A stretch of DNA of 64,000 nucleotides from the NCBI RefSeq assembly GCF_027923905.1, contig NZ_AP026966.1:4589001-4653000 (forward strand), read 5' to 3'. Made by a program: the position numbers and the translations under genes. This document shows positions 26,702 to 36,173 of the stretch, piece after piece. Under the pieces are notes generated by a model. The model made no database searches. It had not been told where the DNA came from and saw only the letters and a program-made list of their open reading frames with translations. Each line of letters begins with the position of its first letter. Positions within the stretch are counted from its first letter, which is position 1. This DNA is from Massilia varians (lineage in GTDB: Bacteria; Pseudomonadota; Gammaproteobacteria; Burkholderiales; Burkholderiaceae_D).

Positions 26702-28930
26702 TCAATATTTGTATTGAGCGTAGCGATATTTGCCATATTTCGATCCAAATCCGTAGCGACCTAACCTATGCTTTAAACCGTTAAAGACGATACCCGCGAC
26801 ATTGTTACCCGCTTGGCGCAGCCGTTTTACCGCCTCACCCACTTCGCCTATCGTGCTGACATTGCCACGTACTACGTTAAAGATGACGCCTACATGGGAT
26901 GCCACTATCAGCGCATCGGTTACTGCCAGCACAGGTGCCGTATCGATCACAACAAAGTCATAGCGCTCGGCAACATCCACCAGCAGCTGTGCGAAATTTG
27001 AATGCTCCAGTAGTTCGGCGGGTCGTGGCGGCAATACGCCGGTTGAGAGGAAGTCAAGATTTTCCACAACATTGTTGTGGACGGTAGTGTCAAAAGTTCG
27101 ATGGCCCAGCATAATCTCAGAAAGCCCCGACACTCTTTTAAGTCCGAAGTAGCGCTGGAGATAACCTTTTCGAAGATCGCCGTCAATTAACAGTACTTTC
27201 TTCCCGGTAGACGCGAGAACAGCTGCGAAATTGACCGATACGAAAGACTTGCCCACGCCTGGCGTCGGGCCAGTGATCATGATGATCTTATTTTTTGCGC
27301 CCATGAGCGAGAACTGCGATGCAGTTCTGAAACTGCGCAGAGCTTCTACGGCTAACTCAGTTGGATCCTCTTGGGCAAGTACGCACGGCCTCACCGCACC
27401 ACGGTTCATGTCAGCATGAAGGGCTTCCTGTTTAGCACTGTGCGGGATCGCTGCGCTAATTGGCAGACCAAGCATGCGTTCCACTTCGCCCGGATCTTCG
27501 ACACCACCAAACAGGGATTTTTTGATAAATGCGCAAACGATACCAAAGAGCACACCAATAAGCAGCGCCATCACAACGACCAACGAACGCTTAGGCCGGA
27601 CGGGTTCTAGCGGCACAACGGCATCATCGATCAGCCGTACGTTACCGACCTTGCTTGCCTTTACTAGTCGCAGTTGTTGGGCACTGTTCAAAAGAGAGGT
27701 ATATAGGTCCGTATTAACCTTAATGTCGCGGGTCAGGCGCAAGACGTCTTGCTCAATCTGCGGCATTTTGCGGATGCGCTCGTTAACTAAACCGATCTCG
27801 CTGTTCAGTGTTTGCATCTGCTGGGTGACAGCCACGACGAGCGGATTATTTGGTTGATAGCGAGTTAACAGCTCGTCACGCTTTTGCTTTAATTCAATGA
27901 GGCGGGTCTGCGAAAGCACGGATTGTTGCAGTACTGATTTGGCTTCTTCGCCCAGGTCTACGGTACCGCGGCTGTTACGAAGCGCGTTATATTTTTCTTC
28001 AGCCAGCTCAAGGTTGCGCTTCATCTCGGGAAGCTGTTTCTCGAGGAAAGCTAGTGATTTTTCCGCCTCTTCGGATTTGCGCTCCACGTTCTGGCGCAGG
28101 TATTGGCGGCCGATTTCGTTCAGGGTGTCGGCAGTTTTCAAACGGTCGGCGCCTTCCAGCGATACGCCGAGAATGCCCGACTGCTTGCCTTTTTCCGAAA
28201 TGACGAGCGATTCCTGCAAGCGCTCTACGGTCTCAAGAAGCGGTTGACGTACGATCGTGAATGCAGCGCCAGCTTTCGCATCGAGCTGCGCCACATACAC
28301 TGCGACGCTGCCATAGACAGTTTTGATGGACAGCGTTTCGCCGACGCGCCCCTTAACGTCAATGCCAGCCGCATCTTGCGACAGCGTATACGCGTTGTTT
28401 CCGCCTGCAATCAGCACGAACTTTTTGCCTTCGAGCGCGGCTGGTACCGTAAAGGTCGAAATCTGTGCTTGTTCCGCTCCCCAGGTATAGCCACCCATGC
28501 CGAAAATACCCGGCTCGGACAGCCCGGTCTGGTTACGGGCAATCCATCCGCCAAACAGGGGGAAACGCTTGGGCATAATGCTCAAATCGAGCTGGGCATT
28601 GGATGCAGCGCGGCCCACGACGTAACGCGAACGGATGATCTCGATTTCCGCCGTCGCGGCCGATTTCATCTCGAAGGCCCCTGCCAGGTCACCCAGCATC
28701 ATGCCACCCGATGCGCCACCATCCTCCACTTGCACAAGGAGATTGGATTGGTAGATCGGCGTCGCCATCAAGGCATATGCACCGCCCAGCAGCGTCACTA
28801 CCAAGGCAACGCCGGCGATGAGCCAGCGGCTCTCGATCAGGAGGTCAAGGTACTCGGCCAGGTCGATGGAGTCGTCGTCCTCCATGCCTGGGCTGTTATT
28901 CTGCACGTTAGGGGTAACGGGTTGGTTCAT
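26702..28930 (-). CDS. wzc: Tyrosine autokinase / chain-length regulator (Wzc/BY-kinase)
   Basis: 742 residues. N-terminal Wzz domain with membrane helix near residue 35 (LIAGVALVVTLLGGAYALM), a long periplasmic coiled-coil segment (about 255-400), a second helix near 455 (LVVVMALLIGVLFGIVCAFI), then the cytoplasmic kinase domain: Walker A GPTPGVGKSF near 555, Walker A' LLIDGDLRKG near 582 and Walker B VVIDTAP near 662. The C-terminus is a tyrosine cluster (YGKYRYAQYKY) for autophosphorylation. It controls polymer length and export together with Wza, and is reset by the phosphatase encoded just upstream. Confidence 0.93.
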   Translation of the reverse strand: MNQPVTPNVQNNSPGMEDDDSIDLAEYLDLLIESRWLIAGVALVVTLLGGAYALMATPIYQSNLLVQVEDGGASGGMMLGDLAGAFEMKSAATAEIEIIRSRYVVGRAASNAQLDLSIMPKRFPLFGGWIARNQTGLSEPGIFGMGGYTWGAEQAQISTFTVPAALEGKKFVLIAGGNNAYTLSQDAAGIDVKGRVGETLSIKTVYGSVAVYVAQLDAKAGAAFTIVRQPLLETVERLQESLVISEKGKQSGILGVSLEGADRLKTADTLNEIGRQYLRQNVERKSEEAEKSLAFLEKQLPEMKRNLELAEEKYNALRNSRGTVDLGEEAKSVLQQSVLSQTRLIELKQKRDELLTRYQPNNPLVVAVTQQMQTLNSEIGLVNERIRKMPQIEQDVLRLTRDIKVNTDLYTSLLNSAQQLRLVKASKVGNVRLIDDAVVPLEPVRPKRSLVVVMALLIGVLFGIVCAFIKKSLFGGVEDPGEVERMLGLPISAAIPHSAKQEALHADMNRGAVRPCVLAQEDPTELAVEALRSFRTASQFSLMGAKNKIIMITGPTPGVGKSFVSVNFAAVLASTGKKVLLIDGDLRKGYLQRYFGLKRVSGLSEIMLGHRTFDTTVHNNVVENLDFLSTGVLPPRPAELLEHSNFAQLLVDVAERYDFVVIDTAPVLAVTDALIVASHVGVIFNVVRGNVSTIGEVGEAVKRLRQAGNNVAGIVFNGLKHRLGRYGFGSKYGKYRYAQYKY

Positions 28931-28982
28931 TTGGATCTGGAGTCTTTATGTTGATTCGGCGGGAACAGCGGCGTGAGTGGGT

Positions 28983-29417
28983 TCAGCGCATCTGGGCGAT
29001 CTGGCTCGCCCATACCTGTACGCCCTCTTCGATCAGGCGCTGTGCATGGCGGAAGCTGTCGATCCCTTCCCGATACGGGTCGGGAATGTCCGTCTTCGCT
29101 GCTTCGCCCAGCCGGAACACCTTGCCTCGCGCGCTGGCGTATTGGTTCTCGATGTAGCGCTTCTGCTCCGTGTCCATCACAAGGATGACGTCCGCTTCGG
29201 AAACCAGCGCCTGCGAGATCTGTTGTGCTACGTGCCCGCTGATATCCACCTCCTGCTCGGCCATGAGCGATACCGAGTGCGGGTCCGCGCCCTTGCCTAC
29301 CAGGGCGCCAAGACCGGCGGATTTGACGCTACAGTCGGGCAAGGCACGCTGCAGCAGCGCTTCAGCCATCGGACTGCGGCAGATGTTGCCGATGCAGATC
29401 ACTAAAATATTGTTCAT
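28983..29417 (-). CDS. wzb: Low-molecular-weight protein-tyrosine phosphatase (Wzb type)
   Basis: 144 residues, standard length. The active-site loop CIGNICRSP is at residues 8-16 and the general-acid aspartate lies in DIPDPYREG near residue 115. It removes phosphate from the tyrosine-rich tail of the Wzc kinase. The ATG overlaps the wza stop by 4 bp (ATGA), giving coupled translation; wzc follows after about 50 bp. The wza-wzb-wzc order is the classical one for group 1 capsule and EPS loci. Confidence 0.93.
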   Translation of the reverse strand: MNNILVICIGNICRSPMAEALLQRALPDCSVKSAGLGALVGKGADPHSVSLMAEQEVDISGHVAQQISQALVSEADVILVMDTEQKRYIENQYASARGKVFRLGEAAKTDIPDPYREGIDSFRHAQRLIEEGVQVWASQIAQMR

Positions 29418-30541
29418 CGGTTGATCTGCCCCACCGAAGTCGCTGCCGTCGCCGCCGTCGGCAGGATCAGGTTCACGATACGGTTGTAACGCGCCAGGCC
29501 GGCCGCATCCACATACACCACGTCCTTCGGATTCAGCTCGAAGCCCTCCGCCATGGCCAGCGCCACCGGCGAACCGGCGTCCAGGTTGTACACGACCGGC
29601 TCGGCCTGGTTCGCGCCGCGGATCACATACACCTGGCGCGCCGAGCTGCTCAGCTGGTTCAAGCCGCCCGCTTCGCCCAGCGCGGCCGCCAGCGTCAGCT
29701 TGCCGTTATGCATAGGCAACGCCGCGGGACGGTTCACCTCGCCCAGCACGTAGACCTTGCTTTCGTCGCGGCTCGGCACGCGCACCACGTCGCCGGAGGC
29801 CAGCATCAGGCGCGACAGGTCGGCGCCCTGGCGCACCAGTTCCGGCACGTTGATGGGATACGAGACGCCCTTGCGCGACACGATCACCTGGCTCTGGTCG
29901 GCGGTCGGCAGGAAGCCGCCGGCGCGGCTGACGCCTTCGAGCAGGGTCATCGGCACGTCGTCGATCGCCTGGCTGCCGGGCGTCTTGACGTCGCCGTCGA
30001 TGTACACCTTCTTGCTGCGGTAGGCCAGCACGCGCAGGGTCAGGTCGGGGTTCTTGATCGACTCGACCAGGCGCTTGGACAGCAGGCTGCGCGCTTCCAG
30101 TTCGGTCATGCCGGCCACCTTGATCGGGCCGACGTAGGGGAACTGGATCATGCCGGTGCTGTCCACCACAAAGGCCGCCGGCGACTGCGCGCCCGAGCTC
30201 GACAGCGCCTGGGCACCGGTTGCCGCAATGTTCAGTTCCGGGTGGTTCCACACCAGAATCGAGAGGAGGTCACCCGGTCCGATGACGTAGGGACGCGCCT
30301 CGCCGAACAGGGCCTGCACGCGCTGGTCGGCGTTCTGTTCCTTGGCCAGGCGCTCCTGCTGGATCAGGTCGGGGGTAATCAGCTTGATGACGGGTTCCGG
30401 CATCGGCGCCGAGTACGTGCTGGGCACACGGTCCACGTCGATGCGCATGCCCGGTTCCATATTGGCGCAGCCGGTGGCAAGGATGGGGAGCGCGGCAATG
30501 AAGCTGACGAGCTTCATCGCCCTTGGGAAGGTGTCAGACAT
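29414..30541 (-). CDS. wza: Polysaccharide export outer-membrane lipoprotein (Wza)
   Basis: 375 residues from the ATG at 30541; a Met eight codons later (30517) would give a tidier signal peptide, KLVSFIAALPILATGC, with the lipobox ATGC. The upstream frame to 30607 lacks signal-peptide character. The export domain carries YVIGPGDLLSILVWNHPELN, followed by SLBB segments (KKVYIDGDVKTPGSQAI and SKVYVLGEVNRPAALPM). Wza forms the octameric outer-membrane channel for the polymer and docks on Wzc. It is the first gene of the long minus-strand operon, with a candidate promoter about 130 bp upstream. Confidence 0.92.
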   Translation of the reverse strand: MSDTFPRAMKLVSFIAALPILATGCANMEPGMRIDVDRVPSTYSAPMPEPVIKLITPDLIQQERLAKEQNADQRVQALFGEARPYVIGPGDLLSILVWNHPELNIAATGAQALSSSGAQSPAAFVVDSTGMIQFPYVGPIKVAGMTELEARSLLSKRLVESIKNPDLTLRVLAYRSKKVYIDGDVKTPGSQAIDDVPMTLLEGVSRAGGFLPTADQSQVIVSRKGVSYPINVPELVRQGADLSRLMLASGDVVRVPSRDESKVYVLGEVNRPAALPMHNGKLTLAAALGEAGGLNQLSSSARQVYVIRGANQAEPVVYNLDAGSPVALAMAEGFELNPKDVVYVDAAGLARYNRIVNLILPTAATAATSVGQINR

Positions 30542-31073
30542 AGGGTTTCCGGTAACTCTACAGAACTGCAATGTGAAATGGATGCTGGTGTATTTTTGCT
30601 TGTGCAACTTTACCAGCTACCTTTTGCTATGCAAGAGACCGGAAAAGGACCGCTACAACACCGACGATCTTGTATTGTACACAGCGAATTTCTTTAAACC
30701 AAGAAGTATGGCAGCTTCTTGTCAGTGTGGACAGAGGCAAATACAACGGTAAGTACATTTATGTCAAGGCCACTTCTCTGCCTTTCGAGGCAAGAGCGAT
30801 TTACGCAAGAAAGTCACACTTTTGCGCATCGTGCACCGCACCAATGGACAACAGGCTTACTTCAAATTTAGTAATAAAAAATCTATCATGCATTTAAATT
30901 AATTATCGCTAAATGTAACGAAATTGTTGCCAATAATGGCGATGTGCAATGTCGTTTTTTCGCTATAGAAAATCTGGACGATTTTCCAGGCTCTGCGGCA
31001 TTGTCTATTCTCAAGGTCAAGCTATTGCGTCCGAGCAAACTGTGTCTGTGTGCAACAGCGACAGGTCCATCAC
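30542..31073. other. 532-bp divergent intergenic region upstream of wza
   Basis: No gene is visible. The region is AT-rich near 30870-30960. It must hold the start signals for the polysaccharide operon (minus strand) and for the plus-strand secreted protein at 31074. One candidate minus-strand promoter is listed separately. A second TTGACA box reading leftward (30762-30767) has only a poor -10 partner. Confidence 0.5.
30674..30702 (-). promoter_or_regulatory. Candidate sigma-70 promoter of the wza operon
   Basis: On the minus strand, TTGGTT (30702-30697) and TACAAT (30679-30674) are separated by exactly 17 bp. Transcription from here would give a leader of roughly 130 nt before the wza ATG. 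The boxes match the consensus in four and five of six positions. No flanking operator was recognised. Confidence 0.4.
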
Positions 31074-32266
31074 ATGCCATTCTTTCGCAGTATGCTTCTT
31101 GTGCCGCTCCTGTTCGCCTTTCCGGCCCTGGCCCAGACCAAGGCAGAGAACGACGCCGCCAAGGCCGCGCTCGAACTTGAGATCGCCCGGGCCACCAGCA
31201 AGGCACTGATCGCACAACGCGAAGCCGAAGCCCGCCGCGAGCTGGCCGAAGCCGAGCTGGCCGAGCTGCAGGCACGCCTGCCGCCCGCAGCCAGCAAGCC
31301 GCTGGAGGGCAAAGTGGACGTGTCCAGGTTCGGGGCGGCCGGGCTGGTCAAGGCCTTCGACCTGGCGCGGGAACTTGCGCCCGGCGTCTGCAATGCGTTG
31401 CCGCCTGGAAGAAAGGCGGTCATCCATGATCCGGTATCGACGCAGGGTGTGGTGACGGCCCGCATCGTCAGCGACGGCATCGCCCACATGAACCGCCAGC
31501 TCGAGCAGCAGGCGCTGGCCTTGCAGGGCGTGATCGAGCGCTACCGGCCTGCCAGCGCCGGCAGCACAACGCTGTCGCCACTGGGAATGGCGGTGGTCCC
31601 GGCCATGGTCCGTTCGTTTGCCGACCTGGCATCGCTATTCAAGACGGATGTGACCGTACAGGGCATCGCCTGCGGAAATGGCACCCGCGAACTGTTTGCG
31701 ACTGCCCTGGCGCAAACCTGTCCTGGCAAGCTCAGCGGCCTGGGCAGCGGCTATCTTGGCGAGCTTGCGCCCGCACAGCATGCAAACCTGCTTGCGCAGG
31801 TGCGTGCGATCGTCCTGTTGCGCGGGCAAAACGCCGGCCGCATCGCCGTCATCGAACGGCTGGCCGATGCGGCCAAGGGCGAGACGAAAAAAGAACTGGA
31901 CCGGATGGCCGACGACGCCATGGAACTGCTGGAGGCGGTGGATGCCTTCGTGGAGTCGCTCAAGGTGGGCGAGACCGGCGACAAAAGCCCCCTCTACAAT
32001 GCCGCCCGCTACCTGGGCTACGCGGAACGGCTGCGTGACGCGCTGGTGCTCGACTTCGACCTGCGGCTGGAAGGCATGAGCATCGTGAAGGACAGCTTGT
32101 TTACCGGCCAACGCCTGCGCCTGTCGGGCGTGGCCTTCCTCTGGTACCGGCTGCACGAGCCGGACGGGCGGCTGCTGGCGGCAGAGGTGCTGCGGCAGAT
32201 CAGCCGGCGGTGGAGGTGGATTTGCGTGGCGAGGGTGCGCCGGATTCATTCTGGTCAAGCAAATAA
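31074..32266 (+). CDS. Secreted coiled-coil hypothetical protein with a 3'-end frameshift
   Basis: I chose ATG at 31074 because it opens a clean signal peptide (PFFRSMLLVPLLFAFPALAQ). A helical, Ala/Glu-rich coiled coil follows (residues ~22-75), then a mainly helical domain with no motif I recognise. The frame read directly continues to 32315, but its last ~37 residues are atypical (RRWRWICVARVRR). Adding one base near 32200 restores PAVEVDLRGEGAPDSFWSSK and a TAA at 32264-32266, which looks like the true C-terminus. So a 1-base loss, real or a sequencing error, is likely. The family is unknown. It is divergent from wza and may be unrelated to it. Confidence 0.6.
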
Positions 32267-32889
32267 CCGGATTTCGTATCTATGGACTCCACCCGATTTG
32301 CAAGAGGAAGATTGAATTTCTGCCTTAGGAAGAGTTTGCTTGTATCTATTCGGCCTGTGTGTTGAGCGTTTCCAGTGCTCTGGCCCTGATGTGATACGCG
32401 CGCCAGGATCCTCATAGGGTGACGGCCTCGATGGGCCACTACGAACAGCGGATTCACCCGACGCCGGTCCGACCTGTTGGCATCATTCTTTCTTCATCGT
32501 CGCAAACTTGGCGGTGTTGTTCCTTCTTGTTGCTGAGTTAGTAGATCATCTTTTCAAGCCGGCCTGGTCGTGTCTTTCGACCAGGCCGGAACATAAGGAC
32601 GTCCGTGCGTCATCAATGCCCAGATCACCCTGGCCATCTTGTTGGCCAGTGCAGTTGCGGCAACGTTGAAACTGCGTCGCTCTGCCAGCCTTGTCGCCCA
32701 TTGCAGAAGCTTGTCGGGCTTGCCGTTTGCTGTTCGCAATGCGCTACGGGCACCGTGTATGAGCAGAGTGCGCAGGTAGCTATCGCCCTTGCGAGTAATG
32801 CCATACAAGCGCTGCTTGCCTCCACTGCTATGCTCGCGTGGCACGAGGCCTAGATTTGAGGTGTACTGTCAATAACGGACACGCTCGTC

Positions 32890-33942
32890 TTAAGCCGCCT
32901 GCGGCTGTTCGCTGAAGGATTCGGCGAACAACGCTGGCGGAACAAAGCCGATGCGGGAATGGCGCCGCTGTCGGTTGTAGAAAATTTCGATGTATTCCTG
33001 AATCGAGGCCTTTGCCTCAGCACGGGTGGCATAGCGGCGATGATGAACAAGCTCATTCTTCAGCGTGCCCCAGAAGCTCTCCATCGGCGCGTTGTCATAG
33101 CAGTTCCCGCGGCGCGACATCGACGCGCGCATGCCGAACTGCGCCACCAGCTCCTGATAGGCATGGGCGCAGTATTGGCTTCCACGGTCCGAATGATGGA
33201 TCAGCCCTGGCGCCGGCCGCTTGTGGCTCACGGCGCGCCACAAGGCCTGCGTCGTCAGCTCCTGCGTCATGCGCTCGCCCATCGCGTAGCCGACGATCTC
33301 GCAGGTAAAAACGTCCTTTACGCCGGCAAGATACAGCCAGCCTTCGGCAGTGGAGATATAGGTGATGTCGGTCACCCACACTTCGTCAGGCCTGTTCGGC
33401 GCGAACCGCTGTTCCAGCAAGTTCTCAGCGATGGGAAGGTTGTGATTCGAGTTTGTCGTTGCGATGAATTTGCGCCGTTGTTTGCAGCGCAGATTGAGCT
33501 CCTGGCGAAGTCGGCGCACACGGTCGCGACCAACTTCATGGCCCTGTGCAGCAAGCTCGTGCTTTATCCGAGGCACCCCGTAGGTCTCTCGGGTTTGCCG
33601 ATGCACTGCCGTAATCAGGATTTTCAACCGAGCGTCTTCCTGCTCGCGTGTCGATGGCTTGGCCTGCAGCGAGTTGTAGTAGCCGCTGCGCGAGACGTCC
33701 AATACCTGGCACATCAGCTTCACAGGATAGCCAGGGAAATCGAGTCGCATCGTCTTTATCCACGCGTACTTGGCAGCGACTCCTGCGCAAAGTACGCCGC
33801 CGCTTTTTTTACGATGTCCCGCTCCATCTCTGCCTGGGCTAGCTGCTTGCGCAGCTTCGCGTTCTCCGCTTCCAGCTCGGCCACAGAGCGGCTTCCAGGG
33901 GCTGCTGTTGCGGCCGGCCCGCGTTTGGCGGCTGCTACCCAA
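32890..33942 (-). CDS. IS3-family transposase OrfB
   Basis: DDE integrase: D in VWVTDITYIST, D in HHSDRGSQYC and E in NAPMESFWGTLKNE, with the upstream YGVPRIKHEL region typical of IS3-group elements. Expression is expected by a -1 ribosomal frameshift from orfA at the A7G run (minus strand; T7 at 33804-33810), giving an OrfAB fusion; codons upstream of that point in this frame are probably not used separately. Ends GCC-TAA-side at 32890 close to the left inverted repeat. No defects seen. Confidence 0.88.
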   Translation of the reverse strand: MGSSRQTRAGRNSSPWKPLCGRAGSGEREAAQAASPGRDGAGHRKKSGGVLCAGVAAKYAWIKTMRLDFPGYPVKLMCQVLDVSRSGYYNSLQAKPSTREQEDARLKILITAVHRQTRETYGVPRIKHELAAQGHEVGRDRVRRLRQELNLRCKQRRKFIATTNSNHNLPIAENLLEQRFAPNRPDEVWVTDITYISTAEGWLYLAGVKDVFTCEIVGYAMGERMTQELTTQALWRAVSHKRPAPGLIHHSDRGSQYCAHAYQELVAQFGMRASMSRRGNCYDNAPMESFWGTLKNELVHHRRYATRAEAKASIQEYIEIFYNRQRRHSRIGFVPPALFAESFSEQPQAA

Positions 33943-34070
33943 TTGGCCAGCGTCCCTTTTGGGATACTTACTCGTGCTGCTGCCTGCTCAATGGACAAAC
34001 CCTGCGCCAGCACCAGCTTCACGGCTTCTTCCTTGAGTTCCGGGGTGTACGTCTTCTTCAATGTCTTCAT
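33756..34070 (-). CDS. IS3-family transposase OrfA
   Basis: 104 residues from the ATG at 34070 (MKTLKKTYTPELKEEAVKLV); the frame extends upstream to the element's end but without a good start. Helix-turn-helix of the Tnp_8 type (LSIEQAAARVSIPKGTLANW) and a C-terminal coiled coil (AELEAENAKLRKQLAQAEME). The slippery A7G run overlaps codons for the two lysines near residue 92. Confidence 0.88.
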   Translation of the reverse strand: MKTLKKTYTPELKEEAVKLVLAQGLSIEQAAARVSIPKGTLANWVAAAKRGPAATAAPGSRSVAELEAENAKLRKQLAQAEMERDIVKKAAAYFAQESLPSTRG

Positions 34071-34961
34071 AAAGGCTCCGTTGGTGAACTTTACCAAACA
34101 AGAGTGTCCGAAAAAATCAGCGTACCTCAATTTGCTGCAAAGTCCCGCGCACTCTTGTAGTGGCGCGGATCAGCGATGGTTGCCTGCACTGCCGTTGCCG
34201 TCAACGGCCCTACACCCGGCACTTCCATCAGTTGCTTTGCCAACTCCGATTTCGCGGCCTGATTCAGGCGGCGGTCATATGCCTGGATCCTTTCTTCCTT
34301 ATCGTCCAGCTGGGCCTTGAGCTCCCAAAACGTCTCCAGGGCCATGCCAGACAAGCCGTTGTCCGAATCGTTCAACCATGCTTTTAGTCCATCACGGAAC
34401 TTCTCCACGCTCTTGGGAAACACTGGCCATACTCGCCCGCGAACGCCCGGAGCCGGTTGATCATCGCTACACGCTCGGTCATCAAGGCGCTGCGGGCACG
34501 GTGCAGCATCTGCAAATCTTGCTGCGCTGCCGTATTGATCGGCACATACTTGGTCGCACCGCGCGAACGCGCCTCGGCAATTGCGGCAGCATCGTTCATG
34601 TCGTTTTTGTTGCCGGTGACATAAGCCTTGACGTGTTGTGCCGCGACCAGCTTGACGTCATGTCCCATCTCGACGAATTTGCGTGCCCAATAGTGTGAGC
34701 CAGCGCAGGCTTCGATACCAATCATCGCCGGCGCCATTTGCGTAAACATTGGAAGTACCTGGTCTCGTGCAAGCTTACGCTTGAACACCCGTTTGCCGCT
34801 TTCGTCGAGCCCGACAGCGAAGAACACGTCCTTCGCAATATCCAAACCAATCACTTTCGCGTTAGCATTCATGGTGACTCCCCCTCTTGTTTTAGCGTGC
34901 CAGCCCAATCTGGCACGCTTGGCACAATGATGCCGATATCGGGAGGGTGGAGTCCATCACA

Positions 34962-35069
34962 TTAGGGTGGGCGGGTCCCCCGCCCACGCGGCGATAGCTG
35001 GCGGAAAAAACCGTACACGATGATCTTGAAACCGGTTGAACGCGTGGGCAGGAAACCTGCCCACCCTAC
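34962..35069. repeat. REP inverted pair next to the IS110 remnant
   Basis: Forward unit TAGGGTGGGCGGG...CCCGCCCACGCG at 34963-34990 and inverted unit GTTGAACGCGTGGGCAGG...CCCTAC at 35035-35069, about 45 bp apart. The first base of the usual GTAG head is changed to T, exactly on the side facing the IS110 element. The pair lies upstream of the IS110 gene and downstream of the FAH-family gene. Confidence 0.8.
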
Positions 35070-35084
35070 GAAAACCCAATCACA

Positions 35085-36071
35085 TCAGCGCTCGAGCCGC
35101 TTCACCGCCTGCTCGATCGCCCCGAAGATCGACTTCCCCTTCTCGTCCAGCATCTCGATCCGGATGGTGTCGCCGAAACGCATGAAGGGGGTGACCGGCT
35201 CGCCGAACTCGATGGTCTCGAGGCAGCGCTGCTCGGCGATGCAGGAGTACCCTTTTGAAGCATCCTTGTTCGACACCGTGCCCGAGCCGATGATGCTGCC
35301 GGCGCGCACGTTGCGGGTCTTGGCCAGGTGCGCGATCAGCTGCGGGAAGTTGAATACCATGTCGACGCCGGCATCCGGCTGCCCGACCAGCCTGCCGTTC
35401 CAGGTCGATCTGAGCGGCAGGTGGAGCTTGCCGCCGCGCCAGGCATCGCCCAGTTCGTCCGGCGTCACCGCCACCGGCGCGAAGCTCGTTGCCGGCTTCG
35501 ACTGCAGGAAGCCGAAGCCCTTGGCCAGTTCGTCGGGAATCAGCTTGCGCAGCGAGACGTCGTTGGCCAGCATGAGCAGGCGGATCTGGCCGTGCGCCGC
35601 GTCGGGCGTGGCGCCCATCGGCACGTCGCCGGTGACCACCGCCACCTCGGCCTCGAAGTCGATGCCCCACTCCTCGTGCGCCAGCACGATGTCGTCCATC
35701 GGCCCGATGAAGTCATCGCTGCCGCCTTGGTACATCAGCGGATCTTCCCAGAACGAAGCCGGCATCTCGGCCTTGCGCGCCTTGCGCACCAGTTCGACGT
35801 GGTTGACGTAGGCCGAGCCGTCGGCCCACTGGTAGGCGCGCGGCAGCGGCGCCATGCATGTGGCCGGGTCGAAGTCGAAGGCGCGGCGGGCCTGTCCTTC
35901 GTTCAACAGCAGGTACAGGTCTGCCAGCTGGGGCGCGATGAAGGCCCAGTCGTCGAGCGCGGCCTGCAGGGTGGGCGCAATGCCGTCCGCGACGTGGGCG
36001 GTCTTGAGGTCGCGCGAAACGACGGCCAGCATCCCGTCGCGGGTGCCGTCCTTGAGCGTGGCGAGTTTCAT
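35085..36071 (-). CDS. Fumarylacetoacetate hydrolase (FAH) family protein
   Basis: 328 residues from the ATG at 36071 (MKLATLKDGTRDGML); the longer frame to 36374 crosses a REP element and the divergent transposase gene. The C-terminal FAH fold has the metal-binding pattern WGIDFEAEVAVVTGDVP near residue 150 and, further on, NVRAGSIIGSGTVSNKD. Family members cleave or decarboxylate acylpyruvate-type diketo acids in aromatic or amino-acid catabolism using Mg2+. The actual substrate cannot be told. No catabolic genes surround it. A REP copy begins 32 bp upstream of its start, so the promoter must overlap or lie beyond the repeat. Confidence 0.85.
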   Translation of the reverse strand: MKLATLKDGTRDGMLAVVSRDLKTAHVADGIAPTLQAALDDWAFIAPQLADLYLLLNEGQARRAFDFDPATCMAPLPRAYQWADGSAYVNHVELVRKARKAEMPASFWEDPLMYQGGSDDFIGPMDDIVLAHEEWGIDFEAEVAVVTGDVPMGATPDAAHGQIRLLMLANDVSLRKLIPDELAKGFGFLQSKPATSFAPVAVTPDELGDAWRGGKLHLPLRSTWNGRLVGQPDAGVDMVFNFPQLIAHLAKTRNVRAGSIIGSGTVSNKDASKGYSCIAEQRCLETIEFGEPVTPFMRFGDTIRIEMLDEKGKSIFGAIEQAVKRLER

Positions 36072-36102
36072 TGTGAGCGGACTCCTGTTAAAACCCGTTA
36101 TT

Positions 36103-36137
36103 GTAGGGTGGGCGGGTCCCCCGCCCACGCGTTCAAC
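36103..36137 (+). repeat. REP element upstream of the intact RAYT gene
   Basis: Forward unit with GTAGGGTGGGCGGG head, short loop, CCCGCCCACGCG arm and GTTCAAC tail. It lies in the ~100-bp space shared by the divergent FAH-family gene and the REP-associated transposase gene and is the left partner of the inverted copy at 36752-36785. Confidence 0.88.
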
Positions 36138-36173
36138 TCCCCTTTGATCTGACACACTGCCCGAAACCAGCGC

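Larger units (their letters stand above)
32857..34129 (-). mobile_element. IS3-family insertion sequence, 1,273 bp, nested in the IS110 element
   Basis: Both ends begin TGAGGT and share an imperfect inverted repeat that includes CGGACAC about 20 bases in (TGAGGTGTACTG at the left, TGAGGTACGCTG at the right). A 3-bp target duplication ATT flanks it (32854-32856 and 34130-34132). Removing the element plus one ATT copy restores the IS110 codons for Ala-Ala-Asn-Leu-Gly. It encodes OrfA and OrfB with a slippery A7G run and looks complete and possibly active. Confidence 0.92.
32554..34872 (-). pseudogene. IS110-family transposase gene, frameshifted and split by an IS3-family element
   Basis: The N-terminal part (ATG at 34872) has the DEDD-type start VIGLDIAKDVFFAVGLDE and CAGSHYWARKFVEMGHDV. 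Near 34420 one base is missing: the frame drifts to CFPRAWRSSVMD, while the next frame reads VFPKSVEKFRDGLKAW and continues through MEVPGVGPLTATAVQATIAD to ARDFAAN. There an IS3 element interrupts the gene. The remainder, LGLVPREHSSGGKQRLYGIT through to 32554, lies on the other side. Joined across the insertion it is a normal IS110 transposase. With a frameshift and an insertion, it must be inactive. Confidence 0.88.
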
